Shown piece after piece: positions 62,559-64,000 of a stretch of DNA of 64,000 nt; within the stretch, counting starts at the first letter, position 1, and every line of letters begins with the position of its first letter. Both the position numbers and the translations under genes were made by a program. The notes under the pieces are model-generated. The model was not told the origin of the DNA and ran no database searches. It worked only from the letters and a program-made list of their open reading frames with translations. Source of the DNA: Peteryoungia aggregata LMG 23059. GTDB taxonomy: Bacteria > Pseudomonadota > Alphaproteobacteria > Rhizobiales > Rhizobiaceae. The DNA is taken from NCBI RefSeq assembly GCF_030814435.1, contig NZ_JAUSUW010000011.1:91139-155138 (forward strand). The letters run 5' to 3'.

Positions 62559-63725
62559 ATGCTCTTCGTCCCGCTCTCCTTTCTCGTTGCCCTCTTCCTT
62601 GGCATCTTCCTTGCGCGTCTTCTGCGCGAGGGGCGCGACAGCTGGACTGCCCATGGCCTCTTCCTGCCTCTGATCGCCCTTTACATCCTGCAGAGCCTGC
62701 TGGTCGGCCTGCGCTGGGGCTATGGCCTGACACAGGTGCTTGCCGTCCTGCCGGTCCTGGCAAGTCTGATGCCGGCGCTTTCCTATCTGGCTTTTCGCGA
62801 TCTCGCCCGGGAACGGCAGGGAATTTCCGCCGCCGACTGGCCGCATCTGCTGCCCACACTGCTGATCGCGGCGATTCTGATCGTCACCCACCTGCCGGCG
62901 GGTCTCGGCATTCCGCCCATCCGGCATATCCCCGTCGATGTCGTCCTGATTGCCGTATTCCTTGCCTATGGTCTGGCGCTGCTCTGGCTGGCCCGGCTGG
63001 GTCCCGACGGCCTTGTCGCCTCGCGCCTCGACGGCTCCCTGCGCTCCTGGCGCGCGCTGCAGTTGACCGGCATTGCCCTGATCACCTCGGCGCTGACCGA
63101 TGTCGCGATCAGCCTCGACATGCTCTGGTCCGGCGGTCGCTATTCGCCCATGGTCGTCTCCGCCGCCACCACGCTGATCCTGCTTCTGCTCGGTCTCGGC
63201 GCCGTCTCCGCCGGCGAGGAAACAGGTGGGGACGATGGAGCGGATGCGGAAACAGACCGGCCGGATCGGCAGGCATCCGGTCGGGGTCAGGGTCAGGGTC
63301 AGGCCGCCGCCTTGCCTGCAGCGTCCCCCGATGCCCGGTTGCAAACGGCGGCCGCCTCCACGGCAAGGACCGCCACCGAAGACCATCACCGCCTTGCCGC
63401 TGATCTTGACCGCCTGATGACGGAAAAGCGTCTCTGGACCGATACGAACCTGAACTTGGCCCGTCTCGCCCGCCGCCTTGGCATGCCGGCCCGCGCCGTC
63501 TCCGAAGCGGTCAACCGCGTTCACGGCGTCAGCGTCTCGCACTACGTCAACAACCACCGCATCACCGAGGCCTGCCGCCTGCTCGCCGAGACGGACTTGC
63601 CCGTGACCCGCATCCTCTTCGAGGCGGGCTTCATGACCAAATCCAACTTCAACCGAGAATTCCTGCGCGTGACCGGCGAAAGCCCGAGCGACTGGCGGAG
63701 GCGGGTTTCCCCACCTCCCCCTTGA
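62559..63725 (+). CDS. Membrane-anchored AraC family regulator
   Basis: A 388-residue protein. The first 220 residues form about seven hydrophobic helices and the last 100 form an AraC-type double helix-turn-helix (NLARLARRLGMPARAVSEAVN and ITEACRLLAETDLPVTRILF, parts; FNREFLRVTGESPSDWR closes it). A disordered Ser/Gln/Ala linker lies between. It probably senses a membrane or periplasmic signal. The last residues (SPPPP) and the stop codon are encoded by the 51-base repeat. Divergent from the DUF4097-like gene. Confidence 0.88.
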   Translation: MLFVPLSFLVALFLGIFLARLLREGRDSWTAHGLFLPLIALYILQSLLVGLRWGYGLTQVLAVLPVLASLMPALSYLAFRDLARERQGISAADWPHLLPTLLIAAILIVTHLPAGLGIPPIRHIPVDVVLIAVFLAYGLALLWLARLGPDGLVASRLDGSLRSWRALQLTGIALITSALTDVAISLDMLWSGGRYSPMVVSAATTLILLLLGLGAVSAGEETGGDDGADAETDRPDRQASGRGQGQGQAAALPAASPDARLQTAAASTARTATEDHHRLAADLDRLMTEKRLWTDTNLNLARLARRLGMPARAVSEAVNRVHGVSVSHYVNNHRITEACRLLAETDLPVTRILFEAGFMTKSNFNREFLRVTGESPSDWRRRVSPPPP

Positions 63726-63761
63726 GGGGGGAGGTCGCCGCAAAGCGGCGGGTGGGGGTGA
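63711..63761 (+). repeat. 51-base REP-like repeat, copy B
   Basis: Identical to the copy at 59183-59233. Its first 15 bases encode the end of the AraC-type regulator. Confidence 0.85.
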
Positions 63762-63810
63762 ACCACACTGCGAGTTCGACGCATCAAGCAGGGAAACGGT
63801 TGACGCCATC

Positions 63811-63928
63811 ACCCCACCCCGGAGCTGCGCTCCGACCCTCCCCCTCGAGGGGAGGGTGGCTGCCCGCCCGCCCCCTCACCCTGCGTCCGCTGCGCTCGGC
63901 TTCCCTCTCCCCGCTGGGGAGAGCGACT
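63811..63928. repeat. RIME-like hairpin cluster
   Basis: CCCTCCCC/GGGGAGGG and CTCTCCCC/GGGGAGAG hairpins follow each other, separated by GC-rich spacers. The pattern is that of rhizobial intergenic mosaic elements next to an insertion sequence. Confidence 0.6.
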
Positions 63929-63938
63929 GTCTTGGCAG

Positions 63939-64000
63939 TCAAGCGTTTTGCCATGGTTTTTCGTCCCGGATGATTGCGTTGAGGATGGTGAGCAGTTTGC
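63939..64000 (-). mobile_element. IS110-family transposase, 3' end (cut by window edge)
   Basis: On the minus strand the last frame reads KLLTILNAIIRDEKPWQNA and then TGA (63941-63939). This is the typical C-terminus of IS110/IS116/IS902 transposases. The rest of the element lies beyond 64000. The repeats just left of it could mark its insertion target. Confidence 0.75.

Overview
The window reads as chromosome from an alphaproteobacterium of the Rhizobiaceae (Agrobacterium/Rhizobium-like). The case rests on GC-rich codon use, family content (Rhizobium etli-type asparaginase, the TIGR03808-type Tat repeat protein, DUF2087, DUF982, host attachment protein, tandem L,D-transpeptidases, HWE/HisKA_2 kinase, ROK-XylFHG order) and rhizobial intergenic hairpin repeats. 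Genus cannot be fixed from this sequence. No rRNA, tRNA or CRISPR array was seen.

Layout. 0-10 kb: DUF3750 protein, asparaginase, a polysaccharide pair (GNAT-like protein plus MOP flippase), glutathione S-transferase, DUF2087 protein, GAF-GGDEF-EAL protein, Tat-exported parallel-repeat protein, and a small membrane protein behind an FNR/FixK-like box. 10-19 kb: MarR with divergent DHA2 efflux pump, a chemoreceptor, two L,D-transpeptidases, host attachment protein behind a candidate EcfG promoter, OhrR/Ohr. 19-31 kb: broken LysR gene, molybdenum hydroxylase IorAB, a MarR-controlled DUF899-DUF1579-VOC operon, RpsU, cold-shock protein, fatty acid desaturase, LysR/tautomerase, YafY/LysE. 31-43 kb: BrnTA, YnfA, a degenerate EAL protein, HerA-like ATPase, a small AT-richer module (lysozyme-like protein plus DUF2272), SDR, sensor kinase, DUF1622, YqaA, a diguanylate cyclase and DUF982. 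43-49.5 kb: frameshifted haloacid dehalogenase, orphan BrnA-like antitoxin, ROK repressor and a D-xylose-type ABC transporter around a long palindrome.

49.6-54.3 kb is the most foreign-looking part. It is more AT-rich and holds small orphan genes, at least two of which look like immunity proteins of polymorphic toxin systems (SUKH/SMI1-KNR4 and Imm8-like). About ten degenerate copies of one hairpin-forming repeat are interleaved with them, an sRNA-like double hairpin ending in eight U sits among them, and VapBC closes the region. I read it as a toxin-free 'polyimmunity' array. 54.4-64 kb: second chemoreceptor, MAPEG, hemolysin III, ABZJ_00895-type protein, acetyltransferase, a NotI-type restriction endonuclease with its C5-cytosine methyltransferase, an exported protein divergent from a membrane-anchored AraC regulator, REP/RIME-type repeats, and the 3' end of an IS110-family transposase at the right edge.

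Connections: several divergent regulator/target pairs have an inverted repeat in the shared intergenic region (MarR/MFS, OhrR/Ohr, MarR/DUF899, LysR/tautomerase, YafY/LysE, ROK/XylF). Three c-di-GMP proteins and two chemoreceptors point to surface and motility signalling. All functions are by-eye family assignments; no database search was run.
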